Below are positions 37,379 through 47,578 of a DNA stretch of 64,000 nucleotides, piece after piece. How positions within the stretch are numbered: the stretch's first letter is position 1; each line of letters opens with the position of its first letter. Under the pieces are notes generated by a model that was given only the letters and a program-made list of their open reading frames with translations, was not told where the DNA came from and searched no databases. A program made the position numbers and the translations under genes. Source of the DNA: Promethearchaeota archaeon (GTDB taxonomy: Archaea; Asgardarchaeota; Lokiarchaeia; Sigyniarchaeales; SOKP01); NCBI GenBank assembly GCA_016840085.1, contig JAEOTA010000081.1, positions 62,001-126,000 on the forward strand, written 5' to 3'.

Positions 37379-37603
37379 TATTTTTTATATTGAATTTTTT
37401 TTTAAAAAAAAATCACTTTAAGAAATAGAATTATTATTAACATAGGCTTAGAGCCTTGTAGTGTTTTTATTATTTTGATGCTAAATTAAAAAGTGGGATT
37501 GTTCTTTTTTGTTAATTGTTATAAAAAATACTTTAATACATGTAAAAAAGATATTCATAAGCATTACAAAAAAAAGTTTCTTAACTTATTTTTTCTTAAA
37601 TTC

Positions 37604-37627
37604 TTCAAATCGTAAATTTAATTTGAA
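37604..37627. repeat. 24-bp palindromic intergenic repeat, copy 4
   Basis: TTCAAATCGTAAATTTAATTTGAA differs from copy 1 by a single base and is likewise followed by a run of T. The surrounding 37379-37754 spacer shows no other feature. Confidence 0.6.
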
Positions 37628-37754
37628 ATTCAAATTTTTTTTTTTTATCTCCCAGCACTTTCTAAAAAAATCCATAAAAATCTCTCTGGATACACAAATA
37701 TTTTGTATAGTAAAAATATAGAAACTTATTTTACTATACACTAAGTATATTGCT

Positions 37755-38588
37755 TTGAAAACGTTGTTACCATCCCAGAAATCAAGTTATGATTCCACAA
37801 ATACAAATAGAAAGGGTCAATATTAAAGTTATCTTTTTCCTGATCTAAAAGTTGGTGTAGTAATTCCTACACATAATGAAGAATTGAATATAAGGAAGAC
37901 AATAGAACGTATTCCAAATAATATTTCTAATAAAATGGAAATTATAGTAGTAGACGATGGTTCTGTTGATAATACGTATCAAGTCGCCAGAAAATATGAT
38001 GTACATATTATTAGACATCCTAAAAATAGAGGTAATGGAGCTGCTACAAAAACAGGATTACATTCTTGTAAAAAAAGAAACTGTGATGTTGCAGTTATAT
38101 TAGATGCTGATGGACAACATGATCCGAAGTATCTTAGTGATTTTATTAAACCAATTATAGAAGATACTATTGATTTTGTTATTGGAAACCGATTTAAATA
38201 TCATTATAATATGAATGCATATCGAAAATTTTGTTCAAAATTAATGACTGCTTTTTATTTCCTATTTCTTCGAAAAAAAATATCTGATCCTACTAATGGG
38301 TATCGAGCATTATCCTCAAAGATAATAAATAAAATAGAATTTGAATCAGAATACTCTTTGACTCAAGAGATGCTATTTAAAATTATTCCTAAATACAATT
38401 TCAAAGAAATTCCCGTTGAGGTAGAACAAAGAAAATATGGTCATTCTTTTTTAAAATTAAAAAATTATTTCACTAAAATTATTCTATTCTTCATAAAATA
38501 TTATATCTTTCCTAAAATCACATGGATTACCCATAGATTATTAAGTAAAGAGACTAGAGTCAGAATGGGAAATATTTTAAAAACTTAG
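37755..38588 (+). pseudogene. GT2 glycosyltransferase gene with an in-frame TAA (paralogue of 33123)
   Basis: The ORF track starts at TTG 37884, which cuts off the first nucleotide-binding strand. Upstream, in the same frame, the coding pattern of the 33123 paralogue continues: TTG at 37755 (matching its LKTS start), then SYLFPDLKVGVVIPTHNEE, interrupted by a single TAA at 37824-37826. The rest is intact: VVDDGSVDNT, NRGNGAAT, LDADGQH, and a hydrophobic C-terminus. No alternative start lies between the stop and the essential VVIPTHNEE strand. The gene is therefore either a recent nonsense pseudogene or needs read-through; a sequencing error is also possible. When intact it would be a dolichyl-phosphate-sugar synthase-like enzyme. 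Confidence 0.8.
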
Positions 38589-38664
38589 AACTGAGCATTG
38601 ATATAAGATTATTATAAGACCAAGAAGAAATTAGTGTTTAAATATGTTTGTGAAATAAATCTTT

Positions 38665-40950
38665 TTAAATAACCCAATAGAGTGGATTTTCTTGTCCATA
38701 TTCATTCTTTGCTGAATATATCTTATTTAAATAAGATAAACTATAATATCTCTCGATTTCTTCATTTGTTAAGTGACCATATACTTCCCACCCTATAACC
38801 AAATAATATTTATTATCTAATGTTATATAAACATCAGAATCATATTTATTTTTTAGTTCTTGTAATATATTAAACCCAGTTTCATTAAAGTGATTATCAG
38901 GTGGAAATAAATTTAATTCATGCCTTAAAAAATAATGAATTTCATTACATTGTAGCTCTCGGGTATTGTTATCATAAGGATAATCATAAAAGATAAATAT
39001 ATAATTGAATCCAAATTCAGTAATTATTACACTTTTTTTATAATTATTTTCTGAATACCACTTAATACCGCTTACTTCCTGCTGTTTCAAACTAACATCA
39101 TTTATAGTAAAAAATTCATGTATATAAGAAGAAAATAATGAAAAAGTAATAAAAACAATAAAAAATAATTTAATTCTCTTTCTCCTGATTTTATCTATTC
39201 TTATAAGTTTATGAATATAGGCTCCATATCCTATAGCTATTATTGGAGAGGACATATAAAATATTCTTACAAAATACATTTGACTTGGAAATATCATGTC
39301 AAAAATTAGCACTACTATTAACATTAACATTAGAATTAAGCCCCAAATTAATAATACTTTACCTTTAGGTTTTTTTTGAAATAAAATTAATCCCCAAATT
39401 CCAAAAATAATAATAAAAAAAAGTTCAATTACTACAAAGATAGTTGTCAGTATTAATTTAAAGAGAAATAAATTACCAATAATAAACATAGTAACTATAA
39501 TTATTACAATAATAATTGAAATAGGGATAATAAACTTATCTTCAATTTTCTTATAGATATTAGATTTTTCTCCTATAATTGTTGCCTCATATCTTCCATT
39601 CGTAAAAATAATTGATTTTTTTATCCTCCAAATTAATAAGCTCAGTGGTAACACTAAAATACATGCTAGAAAAACAAATTCTTTCCAATATGTTACAATT
39701 TTATTTAAAAACCAAAAATGCTCAGATCCAAAGCCAAAATTATAAAGAATTATAAAAACTATTGATAATATCGACAATAATATAAAATCTATGCCTCTCT
39801 TAATATCTTTAATAAAATAAATGAAATAAATCCACATAAAGGATATTAGTAATAATATTGTGGTAAGTGAATGAGTAAGCGTAGCACTAATAAATACTAT
39901 TATTATTAAGGAGTAATAAAATAAAATATCTTTAAACAAAATATTTCTTGTTGGTCTGTTTAATTGAACTAAAGTTATTATTCGTGAATAAAAAAGATAA
40001 AAAATAAATAAACCTTGTATTAATGCTAAACTCGATGGCCAGTATTGATACATCATATAATTAAACCCCACATAAGAAAACTCTAAAATAAATACCCCAA
40101 ACAAAGCTAGATTTTTATTTTTGAAAATTTTCACTAGTAAATTATAAAAAACTAACGCAGACAATAAAATTGTATAAAATGTGAAATATTTGGGAATTAA
40201 GATTACATCTAAACCTGAGAAAAAATGAAATATCGAACTAAATATGTGGAATCCTAAGCTGCCATAATATTCATTTAAAGGTAAAATATTCATTTCTGAT
40301 ATCATTTTGATAATTGTGATATGTAACCAAGGATCTGTTCCATAAAAAAAGTCAAATCTTACAACATTTAAAATACAATTCAATATTAAGAAAATAATTA
40401 ATAAAACACAATTTAGATGAATTTTACTTTTTATCAACTTTAATATTGAAAAATCTTTCCCTATGAAATCTATTGGTAATAAAGATTTATAAGATCCAAA
40501 TAATTTGTATCTCCGTGTTTTAATTTCAGCTATAATTATATATGAAAATATTGAAAAAAAGACAATAGTTGTAAAATAATAAATAAAAATTCCTGTTATT
40601 TTATTTATTATAAAGAAACTAATATATCCTAATAAGATATAATATGATAAATTAATAATTAACGTAAAACTTAATTTTTCTAAAATAGTAAAACTTTTTT
40701 TCTTAAATATTATAAAAAAGATAGGATAACTAGGTATAAATAGAATGTAGTAAATAGAACTCAAGAGAACTAAAGAGTTAAACAAGAAGTTTAAAAAAGG
40801 AATATTATTAGTCCCTATTATACCATTTAAATTAAGCAATTTGAATAAAATCAATAATGCAGAAAATAAGGAAAAAAGAAAACTAATAAAAACTACTCTT
40901 GCTTTCAAAAAAAAGAGAATTTTAAAAAAAAATATTTTCCAATTTTTCAT
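38665..40950 (-). CDS. Multi-spanning GT-C-like membrane glycosyltransferase, 761 aa (paralogue of 13075-15360)
   Basis: This is a membrane protein with many helices and a C-terminal soluble domain. The acidic loop FYGTDPWLH corresponds to FGGTDPWLH of the paralogue, and both end in PLYWVI. Both contain a YQYWPS/LQYWPS motif, LFQKKPKGK/LFQKKPRGK, and LFPPDNHFNETG/LFPPNNHINESG in the tail. Identical length (761) and conserved order show a full-length duplication that has since diverged. The role is probably glycosyl transfer from a lipid-linked donor outside the cell. It is divergent from the flippase gene at 41067, 116 nt away. Confidence 0.75.
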   Translation of the reverse strand: MKNWKIFFFKILFFLKARVVFISFLFSLFSALLILFKLLNLNGIIGTNNIPFLNFLFNSLVLLSSIYYILFIPSYPIFFIIFKKKSFTILEKLSFTLIINLSYYILLGYISFFIINKITGIFIYYFTTIVFFSIFSYIIIAEIKTRRYKLFGSYKSLLPIDFIGKDFSILKLIKSKIHLNCVLLIIFLILNCILNVVRFDFFYGTDPWLHITIIKMISEMNILPLNEYYGSLGFHIFSSIFHFFSGLDVILIPKYFTFYTILLSALVFYNLLVKIFKNKNLALFGVFILEFSYVGFNYMMYQYWPSSLALIQGLFIFYLFYSRIITLVQLNRPTRNILFKDILFYYSLIIIVFISATLTHSLTTILLLISFMWIYFIYFIKDIKRGIDFILLSILSIVFIILYNFGFGSEHFWFLNKIVTYWKEFVFLACILVLPLSLLIWRIKKSIIFTNGRYEATIIGEKSNIYKKIEDKFIIPISIIIVIIIVTMFIIGNLFLFKLILTTIFVVIELFFIIIFGIWGLILFQKKPKGKVLLIWGLILMLMLIVVLIFDMIFPSQMYFVRIFYMSSPIIAIGYGAYIHKLIRIDKIRRKRIKLFFIVFITFSLFSSYIHEFFTINDVSLKQQEVSGIKWYSENNYKKSVIITEFGFNYIFIFYDYPYDNNTRELQCNEIHYFLRHELNLFPPDNHFNETGFNILQELKNKYDSDVYITLDNKYYLVIGWEVYGHLTNEEIERYYSLSYLNKIYSAKNEYGQENPLYWVI

Positions 40951-41066
40951 TAGTTTGAGTAATTTTAATTCAATTATAAGTCTGTGTACTTTCTAAGAAA
41001 TAAAATTTTAGTCAATATTTAATTCTAATATTTCGTTTTTTAGAATTATTTAATGTTATTTTCTGA

Positions 41067-42728
41067 ATGGTTACTTTAATGACTTATGATGACAAGGATG
41101 AAACTGAAAAAATTACAAGTGAACATAGAAATCTCGCAAAAAATTCTTTTTACTCAATTTTAAATACTTATGGCACTTTTTTATTTACTTTAATTATAAC
41201 TTTTTTTATTGCTAGATTAATTTCTAAGGAAGCGTGGGGATATCTAATTCTAGCAAATTCTTATATTCTTATTATTACAATAATTCTAACTTTTTTACCG
41301 CCTGGCTTAAACCAAACATTAAATTATTTTATTCCACGTTATTACGCTTTAAACCAAATAAGCAGATTGAAGTCGCTAATAAAGTACTCACTTATTTTAA
41401 AAATCATATTTTTAATTCCTGTGTTTTTTATAAGTTTTTTACTTTTTATTTTTTTATCAGATTTATTTGCATTAAATCTGACAGAGGAAAATTTAAACCT
41501 TTTATTTCTATTATCTCCTCTTATAATCATTAATAGTTTGGAAATTATATTTAATTCTATTAATCAAGGGTTCAACAAATATAACCTTCTTTTTATTTTG
41601 CTAATACTAAAATACTCAATATATATTGGGTTTTTAGCTTATTTTTTTTTCTTTCTTAAGACTATTACTCTTGAAACCCTAGTTATTACTAACGTTATTG
41701 CTTCTTTAATTTCTTTTATATTGAACTTCTTAATTATTTTAAAAATATATATTAAAATTAAAACTGATAAACAAATATCAAAATTTTCTAAAGAAGATCT
41801 ACAAAGAATTATAAAATATGGTATTCCCGTCAGAGTAGGGAAATTTTTAACTGAAATTTGGGTTGAAATCCAAACTCAAGCAATAAGTATATTTGAATCA
41901 TCAGACCAAATAACAGGTTTTAACATATCAAGAACATATTTATCTATCTCTGTAAATATTTTAGCTTCTTTATCATCTCCATTAACGATTTCTTTTTCAA
42001 GAATTATTGCTAAAAATGGAACAAATCGTATTGAATCATTATATAATCTTTTTGTAAAATACTCTTTATTTATGTATTTACTAATAACTGGTATCTTATA
42101 CTACGTAGTAGATTTTTTTATTGTTGTAATATTAGGAGAGACTTATTTAGTTTATTCAGAGCTCATAAAAATCTATCTCTTTTCTTATTTATTCTTGATC
42201 TTTGCTAGTCCATTTGACGCTCTCATGTTAGCTGAAAATAAGGCAAAATATATTGCCCAAATTAGGTTTTATGGTTTGTTGGTACGGGCACCACTATTTT
42301 TTATTTTATTAATAAATTTTGGTATGATTCCTGCCTTTTATGGAATTTTAATTAGTAATTTCTTATATGGCATTGGTTATTTGTTGTTCACGATTAAAAT
42401 TGGTAGGATAAAATTAAACTTTAAAAACATATTCTTTCAATATATTATATATTTCGTTTCTTTGGGTATTTCAATGATTCTACACATTTTTTTTGTTAAT
42501 AAGTGGAATTTTTTGATATTAAAGCAGTTAAATCTTCTCTTTTTTCAAAATTTTTATTTCTTATCATTAATTATTTTTATTTTTATTTTCATTCTCTTAA
42601 GTGTGGTTTTCAAGGTTTTTACAAAGAACGATATTGAGAATTTAAAAGGTTTCTTTAATAAGGAGAAAAAATTACATAGGTTTAGTAATAAAGTCTTAAA
42701 GATATTAAAAAAGATCTTTAGAGATTAA
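41067..42728 (+). CDS. Oligosaccharide flippase (Wzx/RfbX-like, MOP superfamily)
   Basis: This 553-residue membrane protein is a paralogue of the 28724 flippase. The conserved start HRNLAKNSFYSIL leads into helix 1, then LISKEAWGYLILANSY, then LPPGLNQTLNYFIPRY. It has 12-14 helices and a basic cytoplasmic tail. It should export a lipid-linked glycan. ATG choices are at 41067 and 41079 (MTYDDKDE); the later one removes four residues only. It is divergent from the 761-residue GT-C gene, so the two may share a control region. Its 3' end faces the FrhB-like gene. Confidence 0.87.
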   Translation: MVTLMTYDDKDETEKITSEHRNLAKNSFYSILNTYGTFLFTLIITFFIARLISKEAWGYLILANSYILIITIILTFLPPGLNQTLNYFIPRYYALNQISRLKSLIKYSLILKIIFLIPVFFISFLLFIFLSDLFALNLTEENLNLLFLLSPLIIINSLEIIFNSINQGFNKYNLLFILLILKYSIYIGFLAYFFFFLKTITLETLVITNVIASLISFILNFLIILKIYIKIKTDKQISKFSKEDLQRIIKYGIPVRVGKFLTEIWVEIQTQAISIFESSDQITGFNISRTYLSISVNILASLSSPLTISFSRIIAKNGTNRIESLYNLFVKYSLFMYLLITGILYYVVDFFIVVILGETYLVYSELIKIYLFSYLFLIFASPFDALMLAENKAKYIAQIRFYGLLVRAPLFFILLINFGMIPAFYGILISNFLYGIGYLLFTIKIGRIKLNFKNIFFQYIIYFVSLGISMILHIFFVNKWNFLILKQLNLLFFQNFYFLSLIIFIFIFILLSVVFKVFTKNDIENLKGFFNKEKKLHRFSNKVLKILKKIFRD

Positions 42729-42741
42729 GAAATAATATTTA

Positions 42742-43986
42742 TTATATTATATATTTTAAAAACAGATTTAGTTTATTCAATAGTTTTGTAAAAAGAAAAT
42801 CAATTAAAATTCGAGTGTATTTATAATTCTGCCCTAAACTCAGATAATATTGAAGTAATTTTAATTTAATTTTATCTAAATAATTTACTTTATAAGATTT
42901 AACTCTAATTGGATATAATGATTTATTTTTAGCTAAAACCCTAGCATATAAGAAATTTTTATATTTTTTCTTAATATTTTGAGATAATAATATTTTTACC
43001 AATTTCTCTTCCTTCAGATCGAAAATTGAAGCAAACGACTCTATAATTTCTTTACCTTTTGATGTTCTAATTATGATATTAGAGTTACCTTCCTTATTTT
43101 GTTTTTTTTTTATATAACAATCTCCGAAAGAAATATCTGATAACCTATTCAGCTTATCAAAACAAAAAAGGCATCTATTCAAATTAAAATATTTTTTAAG
43201 TGATATTCGAATAGTTCTATCTAAAATTAAACTTCGACCAGAATTAAACACAATTTTTGAATGTCCTGGCCACCCATATTTTTCTTTTGTGCGATAATAG
43301 AACTCATCAGTATTTTCCTTAGATTTACCATAAAGGTCGTTAATAATTTTAAGAAAATTAAAGTTTAAGGTGGCATCACAGAATAATCCTAGAAAAAGTA
43401 AATTTTTTTCTAGTATTTTGTTTTTTCTTATAAATTTTTTGATACCCAATATTTGACAAGGGGTTCCAACGATAATATATTTTTTTTTATCCTTCTCTTT
43501 TAAAATTTCAATAACATTATAAACAGAAGCAGGGATATATTTTGATCCAGCAGATTTAATAATTTCACCAATATCATTAGACATTGCTAAACGTGCGGGG
43601 CGATCATTAGATTTTTGAAATTTAAGGACAAAAGCAGCATCAAATTCTCGATTTTTAATTAATTCAACTATTAATTTTGTAACCAAACCTCCACTTGTTG
43701 ATAATTTTCTGATTTGATTATTTTTACAAAAGCCACTAAAACACTCTATTGAATTTTGTTTGATAATATCCATAAAATTATCTTCTTCCATTAAATCCAG
43801 AGTAAAAATGTCAATACCTGGACAAACTTCTAAACAAATACCACACATATTACACAGATTTTCATTAACTTCTGGGATAAACTGTCCTCTTAATGATCTC
43901 ATAGAAATAGCATTTTCAGGGCAAGCTGAGCTACAAATTTCACAGGATACACATAAATCTAGTGCGACAGTTTTTGTAATATTCAT
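42742..43986 (-). CDS. FrhB-like protein with two [4Fe-4S] clusters (F420-dehydrogenase beta family)
   Basis: This 414-residue protein has an N-terminal dicluster ferredoxin (CVSCEICSSACP and CNMCGICLEVCP). A domain of the coenzyme F420 hydrogenase/dehydrogenase beta family follows, with the motif GTPCQILGIKKF, a further Cys pair in RCLFCFDKLN and GDCY. Family members bind FAD and move electrons, sometimes to or from F420. Proteins of this type often sit beside polysaccharide pyruvyl transferases, as here (31-nt gap on the same strand). A redox or modification role on the glycan is inferred; the actual reaction is not known. Confidence 0.87.
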   Translation of the reverse strand: MNITKTVALDLCVSCEICSSACPENAISMRSLRGQFIPEVNENLCNMCGICLEVCPGIDIFTLDLMEEDNFMDIIKQNSIECFSGFCKNNQIRKLSTSGGLVTKLIVELIKNREFDAAFVLKFQKSNDRPARLAMSNDIGEIIKSAGSKYIPASVYNVIEILKEKDKKKYIIVGTPCQILGIKKFIRKNKILEKNLLFLGLFCDATLNFNFLKIINDLYGKSKENTDEFYYRTKEKYGWPGHSKIVFNSGRSLILDRTIRISLKKYFNLNRCLFCFDKLNRLSDISFGDCYIKKKQNKEGNSNIIIRTSKGKEIIESFASIFDLKEEKLVKILLSQNIKKKYKNFLYARVLAKNKSLYPIRVKSYKVNYLDKIKLKLLQYYLSLGQNYKYTRILIDFLFTKLLNKLNLFLKYII

Positions 43987-44017
43987 AGTTTCAATAATGA
44001 AATTAAATGTTTTCTCT

Positions 44018-45370
44018 TTATTCTTGAATATATTTAGTGATTATATCAAAACAATTTCTCGTTTTTAAAATAGATTCAAACCTTGACTTAATTTTTTCCT
44101 TTTCATGCTGAAAATTTAGTAACATTTTTTCTAGGCTTTTATCTAGTATTTCAATATTTAAAAGATCCCTAATATCATAATAATAATCAGCTTGTTTGAA
44201 ATATTCTAATAACTCGTAATATTTTACTGCCCACCCGATAACAATAGCAGGTACACCGTTCTTATATGCATGAATAATAGAATGATAACGCGAAGCAATG
44301 ACAAAATCAAATTTTTTTATAAGATTTTCAATTTCAATAACATTTAAATCGTCTGAGATTAAATAGATTCTTTCATTATTTGTCAAGAGATTTTTAATTT
44401 TTTCACATATTTCAACATCTCCATTTGAATGCCGTAAAATATAGACATTTTTCTTGGCTTTCATCAATTTCTTTAATATATGGGAGTAGATACTGTAAAT
44501 TTTTTCAGTTTTTATTCTTTCAATAACCATTCTGTTAGGAATTATACAAACAGAATTAGGGAGAATATTATAATCTTTACTTTTTATTTCTTCTCTATAA
44601 ATATTTGATAAATTATAACCTTCATTTTGAATGACGATATCAAATGTTTTCTTGATATTTATGTTCTTAAATTGACTTAAATATCTTAATCCATCATATT
44701 CCCTAGAAAAAATTACTTTTGGGTATTTCAAATAGTATTTTGCTAACGGATAGAAAAATATTCTATTTTTAAATGAAAAATTAAATGGTCCAATAGATTG
44801 GGGAAAAATTAAATAAGGAATTTCTTGCTTTTTAGCAATAATTATATCTAAAATATAAAAAATCCAATAATTTTGGTCAAATTGCGAAGAAAATCTATAT
44901 CCACTGATATCAATTATAAGGGCCGTATTTTCAATTATATTTTCTATTTTGGTATCAAAAAGACTACGTTTAAAAGTTTTTATAAAATATTTGTGCAAAA
45001 TACATGAGAGTAAGATTCTATGCCAATTTGTCCAAGGTGTAATATTAAACTTGTATTTATAGCTTTCAATTGTCTCAAATTCGAAAATAGAAAATAAATA
45101 GAATTTCTTATTCGGAAATTTTCTCTTCATTTGATCCACTACGGTAAATGTCATTGCCTGAGCACCTTTATTAGCAAGACTTCCACCAACTATAATTATA
45201 TTATTTCTACTCTTATTAGAAATGTTTATTTTTCTTTTTTTCCAAATTAAGTTAAAACCTGTTTCTATGAGTAGAATTATAGGCAAAATAAAATTTAAAA
45301 AAACGTTTCTAATTATTTCTACACATTTTGTTAAGTTCTCAGATATTCTTCTCATAAAATAAGAAATCAT
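44018..45370 (-). CDS. Polysaccharide pyruvyl transferase family protein
   Basis: This 450-residue GT-B-like enzyme has a Gly-rich start IIIVGGSLANKGAQAM, the middle motif LIFPQSIGPF, and the C-terminal RYHSIIHAYKNGVPAIVIGW. All are features of the CsaB/WcaK pyruvyl transferase family, which adds pyruvate ketals from PEP to sugars of surface polymers. The Arg-Tyr-His triplet lies in the PEP-binding half. It heads a two-gene unit with the FrhB-like protein. PEP is also the substrate of PepM in this locus. Pyruvylation itself is inferred from the family. Confidence 0.86.
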   Translation of the reverse strand: MISYFMRRISENLTKCVEIIRNVFLNFILPIILLIETGFNLIWKKRKINISNKSRNNIIIVGGSLANKGAQAMTFTVVDQMKRKFPNKKFYLFSIFEFETIESYKYKFNITPWTNWHRILLSCILHKYFIKTFKRSLFDTKIENIIENTALIIDISGYRFSSQFDQNYWIFYILDIIIAKKQEIPYLIFPQSIGPFNFSFKNRIFFYPLAKYYLKYPKVIFSREYDGLRYLSQFKNINIKKTFDIVIQNEGYNLSNIYREEIKSKDYNILPNSVCIIPNRMVIERIKTEKIYSIYSHILKKLMKAKKNVYILRHSNGDVEICEKIKNLLTNNERIYLISDDLNVIEIENLIKKFDFVIASRYHSIIHAYKNGVPAIVIGWAVKYYELLEYFKQADYYYDIRDLLNIEILDKSLEKMLLNFQHEKEKIKSRFESILKTRNCFDIITKYIQE

Positions 45371-45562
45371 AATTAATAAGAAAAATTTGGGAAATTATTA
45401 TTTAAGTTGCTAAAATCTTTAGAATTATATAAAATTGACCAGATATCATCTCTTAAAATCAAATTATTTACGAAAATATTAAAAATCTAAATGTGCCAAG
45501 AAAAATAAACACATTAGTCTATTATAGAATTTTGTTCTCTATTGGAGACTTATTAATCTTGT

Positions 45563-47578
45563 TTAAATCTTAAAAAAAATATATTTGTTATTTTCATAAA
45601 GAACACTATAATTACCTCTAATCTGAAGTAAAGCCGATACTGTTATATTGAATTTTGGCGTGATTGAATAATTAATCTCATTTAAAATAATCATTTCAGA
45701 TATAGTCGTAAAATTAGTTCCATACGTATAAAAAATTGATGAATTGATAACCAAATACCTATAAATTGAAATTAAACTAAACATATTTTTTGGGGCAATA
45801 TTATCAAAAAGCATTAAATTAATCTCATTTGTTTTACTACCATAAACTCTATTAAAATAATCTCCAGAATACAGGAAAACATCATCCAGATCCTTATCAT
45901 TATAATAGCTATAATAGAAATACGTGTAATGTTCATCTAAATGGGATATATATAAATATAATCCCAATCCTAATAAAATAGAAAATGTAATAACTTTATA
46001 TTCTTTTAAATTAACAGATTTTTGGTTTTTGCCTTCTTTATACTGAGAAACTTTATGATTTAAAAAAGTAATAAATTCTCTTATCACTAAACAAAAAAGA
46101 ATTGCCCAGAATCCTTGAAATAATTCAAACAATCGTGGAATAAATCGTACTAAAAAAGTTACTGGAATTATAAATGAAATTTTGAACTTATACAGGAATC
46201 CAACTATAACGAATGTAATGAAAGTTACCAAGAGTGAAAATAATAGAAAAGAAATTATTTTAATATAAAATGAGGATAGCTTATTTTTTTTCTTTAGATT
46301 TAGAAAGAAGGCGATGAACAAAATAAATGTTAAATATTTTAAATTATTATTTTGAAAAGATTTAATAAGATATTCAAGAAAATTGAAAAATGCTCTCGTA
46401 ATATTTACATTTTGTACATTCAATAATTGTAAATTATATAGTTGAAAATTTTGAGAAGAGCTATAATTATTTACATTTACGCTATAAGTATTATAGTAAT
46501 AAAGAATTGTATTAATTATACTTATTCCCTGTAAGAAAAGATTAAGGAAGTAAAATAGTGAAAATAATAAGAAAAATGAAATTATAATTAAATTATTCTT
46601 TAAAATATTTTTAATTTTAATCCCTTCTGCTTCTTTTCTAGAAATAATGCTTTTAAGTAAGCCCCATAATTCATACATTAGAAATAAGACAATATAAAAA
46701 ACCCCATAAAGAACATGGCATAGAAAAATGCCTCCTAAAAGACCTCCCCTCTTGAAATTATTAACATAACTTTGAGAATTTTCAAAACTTAAAATGAAAA
46801 TAAATCCAAAGGTAGTTGCAAGTATAGATGGAACAGAAAGAATATATCGAAAAAAGAGAAATCTAAAACTTAGAAAAATAACTAAAGTAAAAATGATATA
46901 TTCATTTTTAGTAAAAATTTTTTTTGCTAAATAATATATGGTAAGAACGTTGAAATACATTAAAAACATTGGAATAAATTTAATATAATAATAAAAAATA
47001 AAGTAATCATTAATAAAAATTAAAGGCGCTGCTGAAAAGAAGATAAAACCAGCAGAATATCCTTTAACTAATTCGTAATCTAACCCACCATAAAATTTCA
47101 ATTTTATAACAGCTTCAAACCAATAAAATGGATCTCTATAAGGCAAACTTAAATTTTGTTCAACAGAGAATTGAATTAAAGACTGGAGAACGAAAATTAT
47201 AATCAATATTGCTAAACGTATGCAATTTTGCCTTTCTTTAAGAAGTATTAATCTTTTCTTAAAATTTTTAATCTTTACCCTTGAATGGTATATTTCATCT
47301 TTTTGATACCAAAAAATAAATGAGATTATTATAAAAATAGAGGGTGGTAAATACACATATATAAAATTAAATTCCAAAAACATCTCAATTATATAGCAAT
47401 AGCTAATAAAAAGTAAGACTCCTATCCCAAATGATTCCAGAATTGTTTTTAAAGATACTTTCTCCTGTCTTAAATTACTACTTATACAAATTAAAAAAAA
47501 ATATCCAAAAAGAATTATGTAAATTGAGAATAGTATAAAAATTACCAGAATTATTAAAAAAAGAAGTGGAGTTATCAT
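45563..47578 (-). CDS. Large GT-C-like membrane protein
   Basis: This 671-residue protein has about a dozen hydrophobic helices. The first extracytoplasmic loop reads LSLPYRDPFYWFEAVIK, comparable to the acidic loop of STT3-like GT-C enzymes. A soluble C-terminal tail of ~140 residues follows, with DEHYTYFYYSYYNDKD and several Asn-rich stretches. It has no clear similarity to the 761-residue pair beyond this layout. It is probably an extracytoplasmic glycosyltransferase or polymerase for the surface glycan; Wzy-like polymerases are an alternative. It is followed by a 192-nt spacer before the pyruvyl transferase gene. Confidence 0.65.
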   Translation of the reverse strand: MITPLLFLIILVIFILFSIYIILFGYFFLICISSNLRQEKVSLKTILESFGIGVLLFISYCYIIEMFLEFNFIYVYLPPSIFIIISFIFWYQKDEIYHSRVKIKNFKKRLILLKERQNCIRLAILIIIFVLQSLIQFSVEQNLSLPYRDPFYWFEAVIKLKFYGGLDYELVKGYSAGFIFFSAAPLIFINDYFIFYYYIKFIPMFLMYFNVLTIYYLAKKIFTKNEYIIFTLVIFLSFRFLFFRYILSVPSILATTFGFIFILSFENSQSYVNNFKRGGLLGGIFLCHVLYGVFYIVLFLMYELWGLLKSIISRKEAEGIKIKNILKNNLIIISFFLLFSLFYFLNLFLQGISIINTILYYYNTYSVNVNNYSSSQNFQLYNLQLLNVQNVNITRAFFNFLEYLIKSFQNNNLKYLTFILFIAFFLNLKKKNKLSSFYIKIISFLLFSLLVTFITFVIVGFLYKFKISFIIPVTFLVRFIPRLFELFQGFWAILFCLVIREFITFLNHKVSQYKEGKNQKSVNLKEYKVITFSILLGLGLYLYISHLDEHYTYFYYSYYNDKDLDDVFLYSGDYFNRVYGSKTNEINLMLFDNIAPKNMFSLISIYRYLVINSSIFYTYGTNFTTISEMIILNEINYSITPKFNITVSALLQIRGNYSVLYENNKYIFFKI

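Noticed and set aside
37509-37721. 70-residue plus-strand ORF
   Set aside because: It is low-complexity, runs through the palindromic repeat and T-run, and has no ribosome site or recognisable motif.
37824-37826. TAA in the GT2 gene as a recoded amino acid
   Set aside because: Known archaeal recoding uses TAG (pyrrolysine) or TGA (selenocysteine), not TAA, and no stimulatory element was seen. A nonsense mutation is simpler.
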